A stretch of 64,000 bases of DNA from Spongilla lacustris. Lineage: Eukaryota; Porifera; Demospongiae; Spongillida; Spongillidae. The notes under the pieces were generated by a model. The model had not been told where the DNA came from, did no database searches, and was given only the letters and a program-made list of their open reading frames with translations. Made by a program: the position numbers and the translations under genes. The DNA lies in NCBI GenBank assembly GCA_949361645.1, contig OX442425.1, positions 7,368,818 through 7,432,817 of the forward strand. The letters run 5' to 3'. Shown here piece after piece: positions 1 through 10,316 of this stretch (its first letter is position 1; each line of letters begins with the position of its first letter).

Positions 1-1
1 C

Positions 2-740
2 AGCCAACTACTAGCTGAACTGTACAGGCTGCTGCACATTCGTCCCATTCGTACCAGCCCTTACCATCCGCAGATGGATGGGTTGGTCGAGCGATTTAAT
101 CAGACGCTGAAGTCCATGTTAAGGAAGGTTGCCACACAGGAGGGAGAAGCCTGGGATAAGTTGATTCCATATGTGCTTTTCGCCTATCGTGAGGTTCCTC
201 AGAGCTCCACAGGTTTCTCTCCATTTGAGTTACTCTATGGCAGGGAAGTCCGAGGACCTTTAGATGTGCTGCAAGAGTCCTGGGTGGCTAAGGAAAAGAG
301 CAGCGAAAATGTGGTGTCACACATAATGTCTATCCGGGAGAAGATGGCGGAGATGACAACGATCGTTCGAGAGAGCCTCGAGAAGGCGCAAGCCTCACAG
401 AAGAGCTGGTATGACCAGAATGCGCGGGTGAGGACTCTCAACGAAGGTGCCATGGTATTGGTTTTGTTACCTACGTCATCAAGTGCGCTGACAGCACAGT
501 GGCAGGGGCCCTATAAGGTGGTGAAACAGGTTGGAAAGGTTAACTACCTATAATTGACATGCACGATCGGCGGAAGAGGAAGAGGGTATTCCATATTAAT
601 ATGTTGCGGGAGTTCCTTTCCAACAGCAGTGCAGTCTGCACCAGTTACTGGTCTGAAAACTTGGATGTGGATGAAGATGACGAGATACCAGTATGGAATG
701 GCTCAAGAGCGGGCACTGGACAAAGGCACAAAGAGATGAG
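2..740 (+). pseudogene. Gypsy integrase, C-terminal half of the core plus tail (broken)
   Basis: Open in frame from base 2, so the domain continues beyond the window. Visible features are the end of the rve core ('SPYHPQMDGLVERFNQ', with the third catalytic residue, Glu, in VERF), the 'YVLFAYREVPQSSTGFSPFELLYGR' region typical of gypsy integrases (seen at about 170-240), and a C-terminal GPY/F-like module ('WQGPYKVV', about 500-530). A stop at 551-553 coincides with a frame change; the tail continues in another frame to about 700 ('KRVFHINMLREF') and then changes frame again before the reverse transcriptase. It would catalyse cDNA insertion; this copy cannot make an intact protein. Confidence 0.9.
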
Positions 741-1598
741 TTGGATGCTTTGCTTTGCGAATTGTCAGCAGTGATGAGTAACTCACCCGGGAAAACAAAC
801 TGGACGGAACATCGCATTGAAACGGGGTCGGCAAGGTCTGTAAGGTTACCTCCATACCGCATTCCCCATGCTTATAGGGAAAAAGTTGAAATGGAAATCC
901 AGGAGATGCTAGAAGGAGGGATAATCACACCTTCAAATAGTGAATGGAGTTCTCCAGTCGTCCTCGTGAAGAAAAAGGACGGGTCGTTGAGGTTGTGCGT
1001 GGATTATCGAAGACTGAACAGTGTTTCCGAATCAGACGCGTACCCAATGCCCCGCATTGATGACCTCATTGACAGACTGGGAGAAGCAAGATTTATTTCT
1101 ACTCTAGACCTCACTCGAGGGTACTGGCAAGTACCAGTCGCGGAGGAGGCGCGTCACAAGACGGCATTTGCAACGCCATTTGGATTGTACGAATTTACAG
1201 TCATGCCGTTCGGATTACAGGGGGCACCGGCGACCTTTCAGCGTCTAATGGACAGGATCGTGAAAGGGTGTGAAAGCTTCGCTGCAGCCTACCTGGATGA
1301 ATTGATTATATTCAGTACGTCTTGGAGTGACCACGTAAGTCATGTTCGTACAATACTGCAAAAGTTACTGGGGGCAGGGCTCACTGCAAAGCCTAATAAA
1401 TGCCAGTTTGCAATGGCGGAGTGCACTTATCTGGGTCATATTGTGGGTAGTGGTACTGTGAAACCCCAACAGTCTAAGGTGCAGGCAGTTGAATCCTTTG
1501 GTACACCAAGGACCAAGACTCAAGTCCGTGCGTTTTTGGGTTTGACTGGTTATTACAGAAGATTTGTACATAACTACGCCACCTTAGCGTCCCCCTGA
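741..1598 (+). pseudogene. Gypsy reverse transcriptase domain (altered active site)
   Basis: An uninterrupted reading frame (first ATG at 693) carries the RT fingers and palm: 'SSPVVLVKKKDGSLRLCVDYR', the first catalytic Asp in 'FISTLDLTRGYWQ', 'MPFGLQGAPATFQRLMD', and the second motif at 1,290-1,301, which reads Tyr-Leu-Asp-Glu instead of Tyr-Leu-Asp-Asp. The thumb/connection motif 'FLGLTGYYRRF' follows. A stop at 1,596-1,598 marks a one-base frame change into the RNase H part. The start is not a real initiation site, since the domain was part of a polyprotein downstream of integrase. The Asp-to-Glu change would be expected to impair polymerisation. Confidence 0.92.
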
Positions 1599-2185
1599 CC
1601 CGAAAGTCGGCGCCCGAGCAAGTGGAATGGACTGCGGAATGTGACAGAGCCTTTCGTCAACTGAAGACGCAGCTATGTTGCTACCCTGTCTTACGCAGCC
1701 CCGATTTTAATAAAGAGCTTGTATTACAAACTGATGCATCCAATAGGGGGATTGGAGCTGTGCTGAGTCAAAGGGATGCAGCAGGTGGAGAAAATCCTAT
1801 CGCCTACTTCAGCAAAAAGCTGCTGCCGTGCGAAGAACGATATTCTACCATCGAGAAGGAGTGTCTTGCCATCAAACTGGGCATGGAGGCGTTCAGGACC
1901 TACCTTCTCGGGCGCCATTTCATCGTGGAAACGGACCACAGATCGCTAGTGTGGATGGATAAGCTTAAAGATCACAATTCTCGCCTTACTCGCTGGAGTC
2001 TTTCGTTGCAGCCATACAATTTTTCTGTTGCTCACAGAACGGGAGCTTCTAACGGGAATGCTGACGCTCTGTCTAGGTCGACGTGGCCTGAAGACGCAGC
2101 AAGTGACATTGCTGCAGGAGAAGAAGAGAGGGATGTGAGGGATTGTGAACTCAGCGGAGACCGGGGAATCGGACGTGTTTATTAG
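1599..2185 (+). pseudogene. Gypsy RNase H domain (3' end of pol)
   Basis: This frame continues the pol gene after the frame change near 1,594. Acidic positions of RNase H are visible: 'LQTDASNRGIGAVLSQ', 'YSTIEKECLAI', 'VETDHRSL' and 'NGNADALSR'. After the last motif only about 35 residues remain before the stop at 2,183-2,185, which overlaps the start of the LTR by ten bases. RNase H is therefore the last pol domain, which supports the integrase-first order. In the element it would degrade the RNA strand of the RNA/DNA hybrid. Confidence 0.9.
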
Positions 2186-2426
2186 ATATTACATCCGTAA
2201 GAGTGAACTTGGCTTGTATAGCTAGCCCATAAACTATTGTCTGTAATTGAACCCTAGTTAGGCCTGGTGCTACTGATATCATGTTTGTAATATTATAGTA
2301 TTTAAAGGCTATGCTATGCTATGCCAGGTAGCCTGTTATCATGTATTAAGCTATTAACTATAACTTCGGCTATTTTCGGTGCGCAAGCCTTGCAGAGCTC
2401 GTCAGAGAAGACCTAAGTCCGTGACA
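2176..2426 (+). repeat. 3' LTR of the gypsy element
   Basis: A 251-bp segment beginning TGTTTATTAG and ending CGTGACA, preceded by a short purine-rich tract (GGAGACCGGGGAATCGG) that could serve as polypurine tract. Immediately after base 2,426 the sequence is ankyrin exon sequence found intact elsewhere in the window, which fixes the 3' edge. The 5' LTR is outside the window, so the target-site duplication cannot be checked. Confidence 0.8.
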
Positions 2427-2514
2427 GATTGACATTAGCTCCTGCTTCAATGAGTGTCTTCACTACATCAAGATGTCCATTACCACTTGCTGTCATCAAT
2501 GGACTCCCGCCATC
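2427..2514 (-). pseudogene. Ankyrin repeat exon, type G, cut by the LTR insertion
   Basis: The acceptor (TTACAG, exon from 2,514 downward) is followed by 'DGGSPLMTASGNGHLDVV' and 'KTLIEAGANVN'. In intact sister exons the sequence continues through 'HTNK' to a GTTGGT donor; here it runs straight into the LTR at 2,426, so the last codons and donor are displaced beyond the element. The reading frame stays open across the part that remains. Either the gene is disrupted or the exon is skipped. Confidence 0.85.
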
Positions 2515-2663
2515 CTGTAATACAAATATCATCATAACCAGAGGCTTGACATGAGGAGGTGGTGGGTGAGGGGAGCTAGGAGAGGGAGGGAGAAGAAGAT
2601 ATGGCAATAAAGGCCCCACCATTTCCCCATGGATACAAGTGTTCTATGCCCCACCCATAATAT

Positions 2664-2880
2664 TGGAATGGATGGTCCCCCATGTGTACAATAAGGATGT
2701 ATGGTCCCCATGTGTACATTAGGGATGGATGGTCCCCATGTGTACAATAGGGATGGATGGTCCCCATGAGTATAATAGGGATGGATGGTCCCCATGTGTA
2801 CAATAGGGATGGATGGTCCCCCATGTGTACAATAGGGATGGATGGTCCCCATGAGTACAATAGGGATGGATGGTCCTCAT
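2664..2880. repeat. 28-bp minisatellite, array 1
   Basis: About eight tandem copies of a 28-bp unit, AATAGGGATGGATGGTCCCC followed by ATGTGTAC, with a few variants (for example GAGTACAA for GTGTACAA). It lies just upstream, in gene sense, of a type-G ankyrin exon, as do the other arrays of this unit. Open frames through it are by-products of the repeat. Confidence 0.95.
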
Positions 2881-3727
2881 ATGGATTGGGAGAGACAATA
2901 GACACTGGTGAGGAGGGAGCAGAAAAGGAGGGAGTAGGCAGACATGTACATGTATGCAATAGGTTATAGACTGTATCAATACATCTTCAAATGCTAGCTT
3001 CTATGTGTAAGAGGCTTCAGTCCCTAATATGCCCACAAGCATCCACATGGGGCACACACATACATATACTTTTAAATCCACACCTTAACAGATGTACATG
3101 TATGTAAACACATAAAACTCTCTACAGCATTGTTCACCATCATAGCCTGTATCTTAAACTCGCAAATCATACATTTTTGCACTACAAGTACATGTACATT
3201 TGTACATGAGTAGGTAGCTAATTGGATAAATGTGAATACATATTCGCACCGCATGATCGAGAAATTTTGGACCATTTGTGGGTAGTGTATATTCCATATT
3301 ATGATTGGAGAACGTTCACCCATTTGCATAGAGTAATTTCTTCATCTTTTTGGATTGGTCTTTTATAAATGACTCCCTATTGCATGAATACTTTGTACCG
3401 GTACACAGTTTTTGATGTGGTAAATGCTCTCAGGTACACTTTATTCAGGGCCATGTTTCCCACCACCTTTAGTATTACTGCATTAAATATTGGTGACTTA
3501 ACTATAAAAGGGTACATGAATTCCTTTTTCAAACAAACCAAAGCTTCTATTTTCAGCAGTAAGTTACAATCATTTTTTGCTCGCGGTAGGCAGGGGGCGT
3601 GGTCCATCCATCCAACTGCCAGTGGAGGCAAGGTTTGCAAGTTTAATTAACAATTAATTAAAAATAATTACATTCTTCAGTGTGTGCTCATTTTATGGAT
3701 GTAGTAATAAAACATCACATGACTTAC
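2881..3727. other. Intronic stretch with shared intron repeat
   Basis: No coding exon is recognised. About 3,050-3,330 matches intron sequence at 31,130-31,290, 35,760-35,920 and 47,340-47,500. About 3,400-3,650 (around 'CCCACCACCTTTAGTATTAC') matches 7,770-7,900 and 47,720-47,870. These are pieces of the intron that was copied together with ankyrin exons. Confidence 0.6.
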
Positions 3728-3829
3728 AACAGATCTTGCTATATTCAAATCAGCACCTGCTCCCAACAAGGCCTGCACTACATCGTGATGACCCTTCTCA
3801 CTTGCCACATACAATGGAGTTGCATTGTT
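3728..3829 (-). CDS. Ankyrin repeat exon, type Y
   Basis: A 102-bp exon bounded by CTTACCAG acceptor and GTAAGT donor, phase 0. It encodes one ankyrin repeat: 'NNATPLYVASEKGHHDVV' then 'QALLGAGADLNIARSV'. TPL opening, GHxxVV helix and GADLN beta-turn match the ankyrin consensus, which serves as a protein-binding scaffold. This exon belongs to the third ankyrin gene of the cluster, between the exons at 7,185 and 2,427. Confidence 0.85.
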
Positions 3830-4080
3830 CTGGTAAGAAGTGAAGGAACAAAACACATCAAACAATGCACTTCTCATATAACCATGTACATGTGCAGTAT
3901 AGCAATATGCAGGGGAGACCAGTTGAAAAGAGGATCGAACTATTGTATGATACATACACCATTTACATGATATTAAAATAAGAAATGGCACTAATGGTTT
4001 AACAACATTACATGAAGCAATATGTAATACATGTACATACAAAAATAAAACCCAAAAGTATAATGAAAACAAAAAACAGG

Positions 4081-4411
4081 TTGCTTCTCTTACAACTGGC
4101 TCTCGAATGACTTCTTTGTAAGCAATTGAGGCCAGGTCTCCCAAAGCATCTCTTATTTCATTGTGCCGCTGGATAACTAGATCTCTTATTCTACAGTCAA
4201 GGGCATGTTCCATACTAGACTGGGAGCCGCAACCATCACAAAAAGCAGGCATGTTTAATAAAGGGCGATGGTATCTCAGTGCTAATGCATCCCGAAATTC
4301 AATGGAAGACAGATCGAAATGATGATGGGCACCAGGCATCACTGTCAACCATATTGATGTTTTACCATCCACGTACAGCTCTCTGGATAGCTTGCTTCCT
4401 GTCATCATCAA
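4081..4411 (-). pseudogene. Non-LTR retroelement ORF fragment (post-RT cysteine region)
   Basis: The minus-strand frame reads 'WLTVMPGAHHHFDLSSIEF', 'RDALALRYHRPLLNMPAFC', 'DGCG...HALDC' and 'QRHNEIRDALGDLA', which resembles the C-terminal region after reverse transcriptase in widespread invertebrate non-LTR elements, including a Cys/His cluster. Both ends are lost: after 'VVREA' the frame runs into unrelated sequence. The fragment lies inside an ankyrin-gene intron in the same orientation. The family assignment is from recognition of the motif series only. Confidence 0.65.
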
Positions 4412-5916
4412 AGCTTTGCAAAACTGAGCTTACACACAAGTAGACACTGCTGATTCTGGTTATGTAGTTGATGGTTCAGTTCTGAATGTACCTCAGTTAG
4501 ATGCTGTTCATGGTCAAACAATGAAAAACATATTGTACCCTTGGAAGCCTGAACTATTTGGTTGGTGCATGACCTAGATATTTCGGACTCCCATGCCACC
4601 AAGACGAGCAGGTAGTGAGAATAATTTGGTTCACTCACTGACGCTTGAAACAAAGTTGGCCAAAAGGTCTGATTTATAGCAACAATGTTGCAGTGTCAGT
4701 TAGATTTTAAAATTAAATTGAATGCAAAACAGGACATATGGAAATGACATGCCCACTGCTTAGCAGACTGGCTAAATGTAGGTCTGCAATCAGGACCTAC
4801 GTTAGTAGGTCCTATGTAGGATTTGAAGTGTGATGAATACGATTAGCAAAATACCAGATCCCACTATTGCCGATGCACCTTAGAATCAGTTGGCCTTTAG
4901 CGAGGGTATTTGGATACAGCCGTCGAATACCTACAATGTAGTAAAACTGCCGACGCGTAGAAAGCTCAGACAACGGAGATAACGCTCTCTCGTTCCCACA
5001 CTCGACCTAAAACACGATTCCTTCTTCCGGATCTGAAAAGATAAGATTCACTCGGATAAGAGGTGTTTTGATCTGTATCTTTGTCACTATTATTTTCGTC
5101 AGGGGAGTTATGCTTGACACAAATTCGATCTTTAGCAACTTAGTTTTGTTAGCAATAGCCCACAACAGATTTTATCGGCCCTTGGAAGCCATAAAGTGGT
5201 TGAACACGTGTTTCTGGCGAGTGTTTGAGGCTGCAGTCACGTTGATCGCTAAGAGAAAAGAATAGTGCAAAGAATATTGCCAGTTAAATAATGACACTGA
5301 CAGTTGTGGTTGTGCACTTGTGCCGACGAGTCGCGCGATGAAGCTCCGAAAGACCTTTCACGTGAAAAAAAAAAGAACAATTGGATGCTACAAAGCGGGT
5401 TAAGCCGATCTCGAAAGTAAGAAGGATCCATAGTCTAGCACGAAGGCTGTACGAAGGATAACGTGAAGCTGGGAAACCACTGTATGCAACTGACCGTTGC
5501 TATTAAGGCCAAAGAAGTTGGCATTGGTTGGCCATGGGTGACGTGTACAGGTGAGCTACCTAACATATAACAAGAGAATGTTACTATATTTGCGCCCCCC
5601 CCCCCCCCCCCCACATGTAAGCAAGCTGTCAAAGATGACCTGTTGGTAGGATCATTTATAAGTGAGTTTTGTTCAATGCCGATAATGGTAACGGGAATGT
5701 CCTCCTCAAACGCGCGTCCTCTATAGTGGTCCCCACCAGAGCAAATCAGGTGCTGCTCATTCAAGCTGCAAAGGTGATGGAAAATGGAACACAATCCCAC
5801 CAGGATGGGGGTGAACCACTCCAAAAAGGTGGGTGTATGTGACTGTGTTGTTTAGATGTGTGTGCCATGTCTCGTGGATATGTTGCCAAGCGGTGTAGTG
5901 TTGTGCTAGCTATCCC
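4412..5916. other. Intron or intergenic sequence, no gene recognised
   Basis: No ORF with recognisable protein features. A short palindrome at about 4,791-4,815 (AGGACCTACGTTAGTAGGTCCT) followed by ATGTAGGATT recurs, diverged, at about 36,992-37,025 and may mark the end of a small transposon. A poly(C) run lies at 5,596-5,612. Confidence 0.5.
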
Positions 5917-6316
5917 CCTCCCCTTCCCTCCTGTCTCATCTCCCTCTTCCCTCCTCTCCCCCTTCCCTCCTCTCCCCCTTCCCTCCTCTCCCCCTTCCCT
6001 CCTCTCCCCCTTCCCTCCTCTCCCCCTTCCCTCCTCTCCCCCTTCCCTCCTCTCCCCCTTCCCTCCTCTCCCCCTTCCCTCCTCTCCCCCTTCCCTCCTC
6101 TCCCCCTTCCCTCCTCTCCCCCTTCCCTCCTCTCCCCCTTCCCTCCTCTCCCCCTTCCCTCCTCTCCCCCTTCCCTCCTCTCCCCCTTCCCTCCTCTCCC
6201 CCTTCCCTCCTCTCCCCCTTCCCTCCTCTCCTTCCCTCTTCCCTCCTCTCCCCCTTCCCTCATCTCTCCTCACCCCCTTCCCTCCTCTCTCTTCCCCTCC
6301 CCCTTCCCTCTCTCCA
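5917..6316. repeat. 16-bp homopyrimidine minisatellite
   Basis: About seventeen near-perfect copies of CCCTCCTCTCCCCCTT (core about 5,950-6,225) with degenerate copies on both sides, making about 400 bp of almost pure pyrimidine on the plus strand. Because three units equal 48 bases, all frames on both strands stay open, producing spurious Pro/Ser/Leu-rich and Gly/Glu/Arg-rich ORFs. Confidence 0.95.
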
Positions 6317-6616
6317 TTCTCTTCTAAATGACGAGCGGAACACGTCTGATAGCAGCCCTTTTAAAGAACGACCTTTAAGTTAAGTCGGGCCAGCCCAACT
6401 ACTTCAAGTTTAAAGCATGTGCTTGTTTATTGTACGAAGTGGATCAGTATTCAAAATAAAAGGCAGGCAATCTGGTAAGCATCTTTTGTGTGAATGGCCA
6501 ATTGCTCTGATCATATACATGTACTCACATCAAGGACAGACATTTATGGTGATTATTCCTGATGCCTTCACTACTGGCTTTGAAGAACATATGAGTACCT
6601 TCAGTCAAGAGGTGAG

Positions 6617-6990
6617 GGCTTTGAATCCTGTGATTAGCAGTGATTTTAGAATGTTTGTAGTATGATTATATGTATAGGTTTCCTTCCTAACATTGTAAAC
6701 TTTCTCCCAAAGTTGCAATCTGTTCAGCATGCACACGTGTGTAGTGGAAACTCAGATCAGATCATGGTTTACTTTAACAGTGCCACTACACTGCCACCAG
6801 TAGTTCTGATATCAAATTTTTTCTACCTGGGTAACAGGTGACTGTGTCCCTACTACTCACAACCTGGTACAAGTGGCTACACCTGTCCAGTGTGTGGTGT
6901 GCTTATCATGTTGACCAGGACATTTGAACACCTTGTCCAGCAGTGACCTGTCCAGTACTAGTGCTATGCATCACATCCCAACCCATACCC
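6617..6990 (+). repeat. Truncated copy of the multicopy intron block
   Basis: From 'AGCAGTGATTTTAGAATGTT' to 'CAACCCAT' this stretch matches 28,995-29,347 and the copies at 33 kb, 42 kb and 46 kb, but stops before the part encoding the conserved C-terminal ORF. It shows that the block was also present in the third ankyrin gene. Confidence 0.7.
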
Positions 6991-7184
6991 CTGTACCCCT
7001 GGCTTAAGATGATATATTACATGTACATATTGTCAACCTGCAAATGGCACTTTCAACACTGAAGTGACAAGTAATTATTTGTACCAATGACATCATTATG
7101 ACATGAACATGTACACAAGCTTGCTGAACTAAGGCAATACAAGAGTACAGTGTATGTGTACAACAACAGTGCACATGTACCAAC

Positions 7185-7283
7185 CTTATTAGTGTGATTG
7201 ACATTAGCTCCTGCTTCAATGAGCGTCTTCACTACATCAAGATGTCCACTATGACTTGCTATTAACAATGGACTGCTGCCATT
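7185..7283 (-). CDS. Ankyrin repeat exon, type G
   Basis: A 99-bp phase-0 exon between TTACAG and GTTGGT. It encodes one 33-residue repeat: 'NGSSPLLIASHSGHLDVV' then 'KTLIEAGANVNHTNK'. The usual Trp of 'GWSPL' is Ser. It is followed, in gene sense, by the type-Y exon at 3,829. Confidence 0.85.
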
Positions 7284-7437
7284 CTGTAATACAAATATCA
7301 TCATAACCAGAGGCTTGACAGGAGAAGGTGGTGGGTGAGGGGAGCTAGGAGAGGGAGGGAGAAGAAGATATGGCAATAAAGGCCCCACCATTTCCCCATG
7401 GGTACAAGTTTGCTTTGCCCCACCCATAATATTAGAA

Positions 7438-7530
7438 TGGATGGTCCACATATGTACAATAGGGATGGATGGATGGTCCCCATGTGTACAATAGGGATGG
7501 ATGGTCCCCATGTGTACAATAGGGATGGAT
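7438..7530. repeat. 28-bp minisatellite, array 2 (short)
   Basis: About three copies of the GGGATGGATGGTCCCC / ATGTGTACAATA unit upstream of the type-G exon at 7,283, in the same relative position as in the other modules. One copy has an additional GGAT step. Confidence 0.9.
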
Positions 7531-7591
7531 GAGTGGAGAACAACTGGTTTATACCTTTCCCTTATAAGCAAGAACTTTTGGGGACTTTCTC

Positions 7592-7626
7592 TCATACATG
7601 TACATGTACATGTACATGTACATGTA
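7592..7626. repeat. TACATG hexanucleotide run
   Basis: Five and a half units of the self-complementary hexamer TACATG (ATACATGTACATGTACATGT and on). Shorter runs of the same palindromic unit are scattered throughout the window, for example near 9,310, 23,948, 25,489, 28,025, 31,945 and 41,110. Confidence 0.9.
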
Positions 7627-7658
7627 GCTCCCCCATCGGGGTCTGGGGCGGAGCCCCA
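7627..7658. repeat. GC-rich hairpin sequence shared with 12,666-12,697
   Basis: A 32-base sequence beginning GCTCCCCCATCGGGG and ending GCGGAGCCCCA occurs identically at two sites in this AT-rich window. It can fold on itself (GGGGTCTGGGGCGGAGCCCC core). At the second site it lies within a hAT-like element, so it is probably a fragment of a dispersed element. Confidence 0.6.
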
Positions 7659-7744
7659 AATACTCTGCAACTTTATAATTATGAAGTCATGAAACCCGTT
7701 GATTTTGTCACGCAGGTAAATTCTATGAAGAAATAAGTAACATC

Positions 7745-9375
7745 ATGGCAATTTATTCATTTAGTCATGTTTCCCACCACCTTCAGCATTACTGCATTAA
7801 ACATTGGTTACATAACTATAGGAGGGTATATAAAACATTTTTCAAACAAGCCAAAGCTTCTATTGTACTCATTATCAGCAGTAAGTTACAAGACATTTTG
7901 TGTGGTCAAACTGCTAGCCTCGTCCCCAGGCCATCAATTGAGGTTTGGGAAAAAAGACGGCCTGGTCTCCATTGCAACTCTGTTAGCGTGCATGCACTAA
8001 CCATTACCAAGTTAAGTGGTAAAAGTATACTTATATAATTTTATTTGTACACCTTTCCGTACACCATCTCGTTTTCAGCATAAACTCTTTCTCGTCCCAG
8101 ACTGTCGTGTATGTAGAGATTCATACGTCGACTTACTATCCCTTGCTCCTTGGACCAAATTCTTACCTCTAGAATTGGTACGTGTAGGCTGGCTACCTCA
8201 CGCTACTTGCCATCTTTAGCCGAAGCCACAATGCTGAAAACCTACTTGTACTCTCATGGTGCGCACTCATTAGCAAAGGCCTTGTCCGTCGATACCAGAC
8301 TCCTTCTCGCCACCAAAGTTTTACAATTGTGTACATGTAGGTAGTTCCAATGAATGCGTGCCACAAGAGTTTTCAGCATTGTGGCTTGATACATGTATTT
8401 TTGACTGAACCTGTATCATGCATATTTTTAAAAATGGCCTTTTATAATCCCAACGCAGCGCTGTAGTTACATGTATATCTCCACTCCTGAGGCATTGCAC
8501 CACAACAGGCCAGACTTGGGTGGGCACCATTTGGAGTTCAATGTCCAAAATCCACACGTCTGGTTTTCCCAATTAGTGCCCACCCTAGAAAGCTGGCCTG
8601 TACTAAGCCTCAGAAGCGTTGAGTGGCGCACGTGCTCCAACTTACAGGTGGCAAGACAATAAATATTTACCCTCTTTAAATAATTTAGATGCATCACATG
8701 AGTAAATTCAATGCCATCAAATAACTACATGTAGATGGGAATGCAATACAATATGGCATTCTATGAAATCTTGATTAGTGCTACCAACATTCCGGCACAC
8801 AGAACGACTTTGGATAACTTAGACACCACAGTCCTTTATTACTTACATAATGATATAATGAGTCTGGGTATGAGACCAGAGGGAGGAAGGGATGGAGGGA
8901 AGGGAGGGGAAGGAGGGAAGGAAGGGAGGGGAAGGAGGAACTGTTGTGTAGTGGCATTTTATGCAGACATACTTTTCCATGCATAGCATTGTACATCATC
9001 ATAGCCCAGCCTCCTTTGGAATTACATACATGTACATGTGCTGGAATGGTTGTTAGTTGTATGGTTTGTGTGCAATCTTACATGTAATAGTTTTCATGTA
9101 AGTCCAAGAATGTACAATGTAGTTATAAAACATCACATGACTTACATCAGATGATGCTATATTCACATCAGCACCTGCTCCCAACAAGGTCTGCAATACA
9201 TCATGATGACCATTCTCACTTGCCATATACAATGGAATTATATTGTTCTGGTAAGAAGTGAAGGAACAAAACACATCAAACAATACACTTCTCATACAAC
9301 CATGCACATGGTACATGTATATCAACATGCAGGGGAGACCAGTTGAAAAGAAGATGGAACATTCCTATGGAACAG
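7745..9375. repeat. Intron/exon segment duplicated at 47,650-49,345
   Basis: This segment, including the type-Y exon at 9,146-9,247, matches 47,650-49,345 almost throughout, including the stretch with GGCCTGGTCTCCATTGC, the purine tract near 8,878-8,938 and the exon. The purine tract is longer in the other copy. It is part of the large ankyrin-gene duplication. Confidence 0.85.
9146..9247 (-). CDS. Ankyrin repeat exon, type Y
   Basis: A 102-bp phase-0 exon with CCAG acceptor and GTAAGT donor. It encodes 'NNIIPLYMASENGHHDVL' then 'QTLLGAGADVNIASSD'. The usual Thr of 'TPLY' is Ile, otherwise a standard repeat. It is the paralogue of the exon at 49,116-49,217. Confidence 0.85.
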
Positions 9376-9394
9376 ATTTTATGTTTGTTATTTT

Positions 9395-9880
9395 TGACAG
9401 AACCTCATGAATAATGCATGTTTTTAAAAATGATCTCAATGCAGCATTGTAGTCATATCTCCACTCCTGAGGCATTGCACAGCAAACTTGGGTAGGCACC
9501 ATTTGGAGTTCAAAGTGTAAAACCCACACAAGTCTCTCTTTTCAAATTAGTGCCCACTGCATTAAATACTGCTGGCCTGTACTAAGCCTCAGGAGCTTTT
9601 AGTGGCACACGTGATTTTCTGCTCCAACTTACAGGTGGCAAGACAATAAATAATAAATAACTTAAATGCATCACATTGCTTGGGCAGCAAATTGAAAATA
9701 GCCCAATGCCATCAAATAACTACATGTAGATGGGAATGCAATACAATATGGCATTTCTATGAAACCTTGATTGGTGCTACCAACATTCCGGCACACAAAA
9801 CGACTTTGACATAATGACATAATGAGTCTGGGTATGAGACCAGAGGGAGGAAGGGATGGAGGGAGGGGAGGGGAAGAAGG
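9395..9880. repeat. Direct repeat of 8,400-8,900
   Basis: The sequence from 'GACAGAACCTCATGAATAAT' through the purine-rich tract near 9,840-9,890 repeats 8,403-8,938 in direct orientation with moderate divergence. The stretch downstream (about 10,020-10,316) also repeats 8,950-9,247, so an intron-exon unit of about 1.0 kb was tandemly duplicated. Confidence 0.8.
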
Positions 9881-10214
9881 AACTATTGCGTAGTCCCCAG
9901 ACTAGTGAGGAGGAAGAGAGGTGGGATGAGACAAAGAGGAAGGAGGGAAGGAATGAGGCAGATAACTATATCAATACATCCCCCAAATGCTAGCTTCAAT
10001 GTAAGAGGTGAACTAGTGGTGTTTTGGTGTAGTGGCATTTTATGCAGACATGCATAGCATTGTACATCATCATAGCCCAGCCTCCTTTGGAATTACATAC
10101 ATGCACATGTGCTGGAATGGTTGTTAGTTGTATGGTTTGTGTGCAATCATTAATGTAATAGTTTTCATATAAGTCCAAGAATGGCAATAATATACAAAAC
10201 ATCACATGACTTAC

Positions 10215-10316
10215 ATCAGATCTTGCTATATTCACATCAGCACCTGCTCCCAACAAGGTCTGCACTACATCATGATGACCTCTACAACTTGCCCAATACA
10301 ATGCAGTTCTATTGTC
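10215..10316 (-). CDS. Ankyrin repeat exon, type Y
   Basis: A 102-bp phase-0 exon between ATCAG and GTAAGT. It encodes 'DNRTALYWASCRGHHDVV' then 'QTLLGAGADVNIARSD'. It is the first full repeat after the N-cap exon of the third gene, and matches the exon at 49,447-49,831, which is interrupted by an insertion in the second gene. Confidence 0.85.

Larger units (their letters stand above)
1..2426 (+). mobile_element. Ty3/gypsy LTR retrotransposon, Gmr1-like domain order, 3' part
   Basis: The 3' portion of a gypsy-type pol followed by its LTR; the 5' end lies outside the window. The order read on the plus strand is integrase, then reverse transcriptase, then RNase H, then LTR. Canonical Ty3/gypsy elements place integrase last; integrase-first order in a gypsy-like element is the mark of the Gmr1-like group. 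Nothing resembling integrase lies between RNase H and the LTR. Several frame changes (near 550, near 700, near 1,594) show a decayed copy. The 3' boundary falls inside an ankyrin exon of the opposite-strand gene. Confidence 0.9.

Noticed and set aside
5761..6331. Proline/serine-rich and glycine/glutamate/arginine-rich ORFs on both strands
   Set aside because: They are products of the 16-bp homopyrimidine array, in which stop codons cannot occur.
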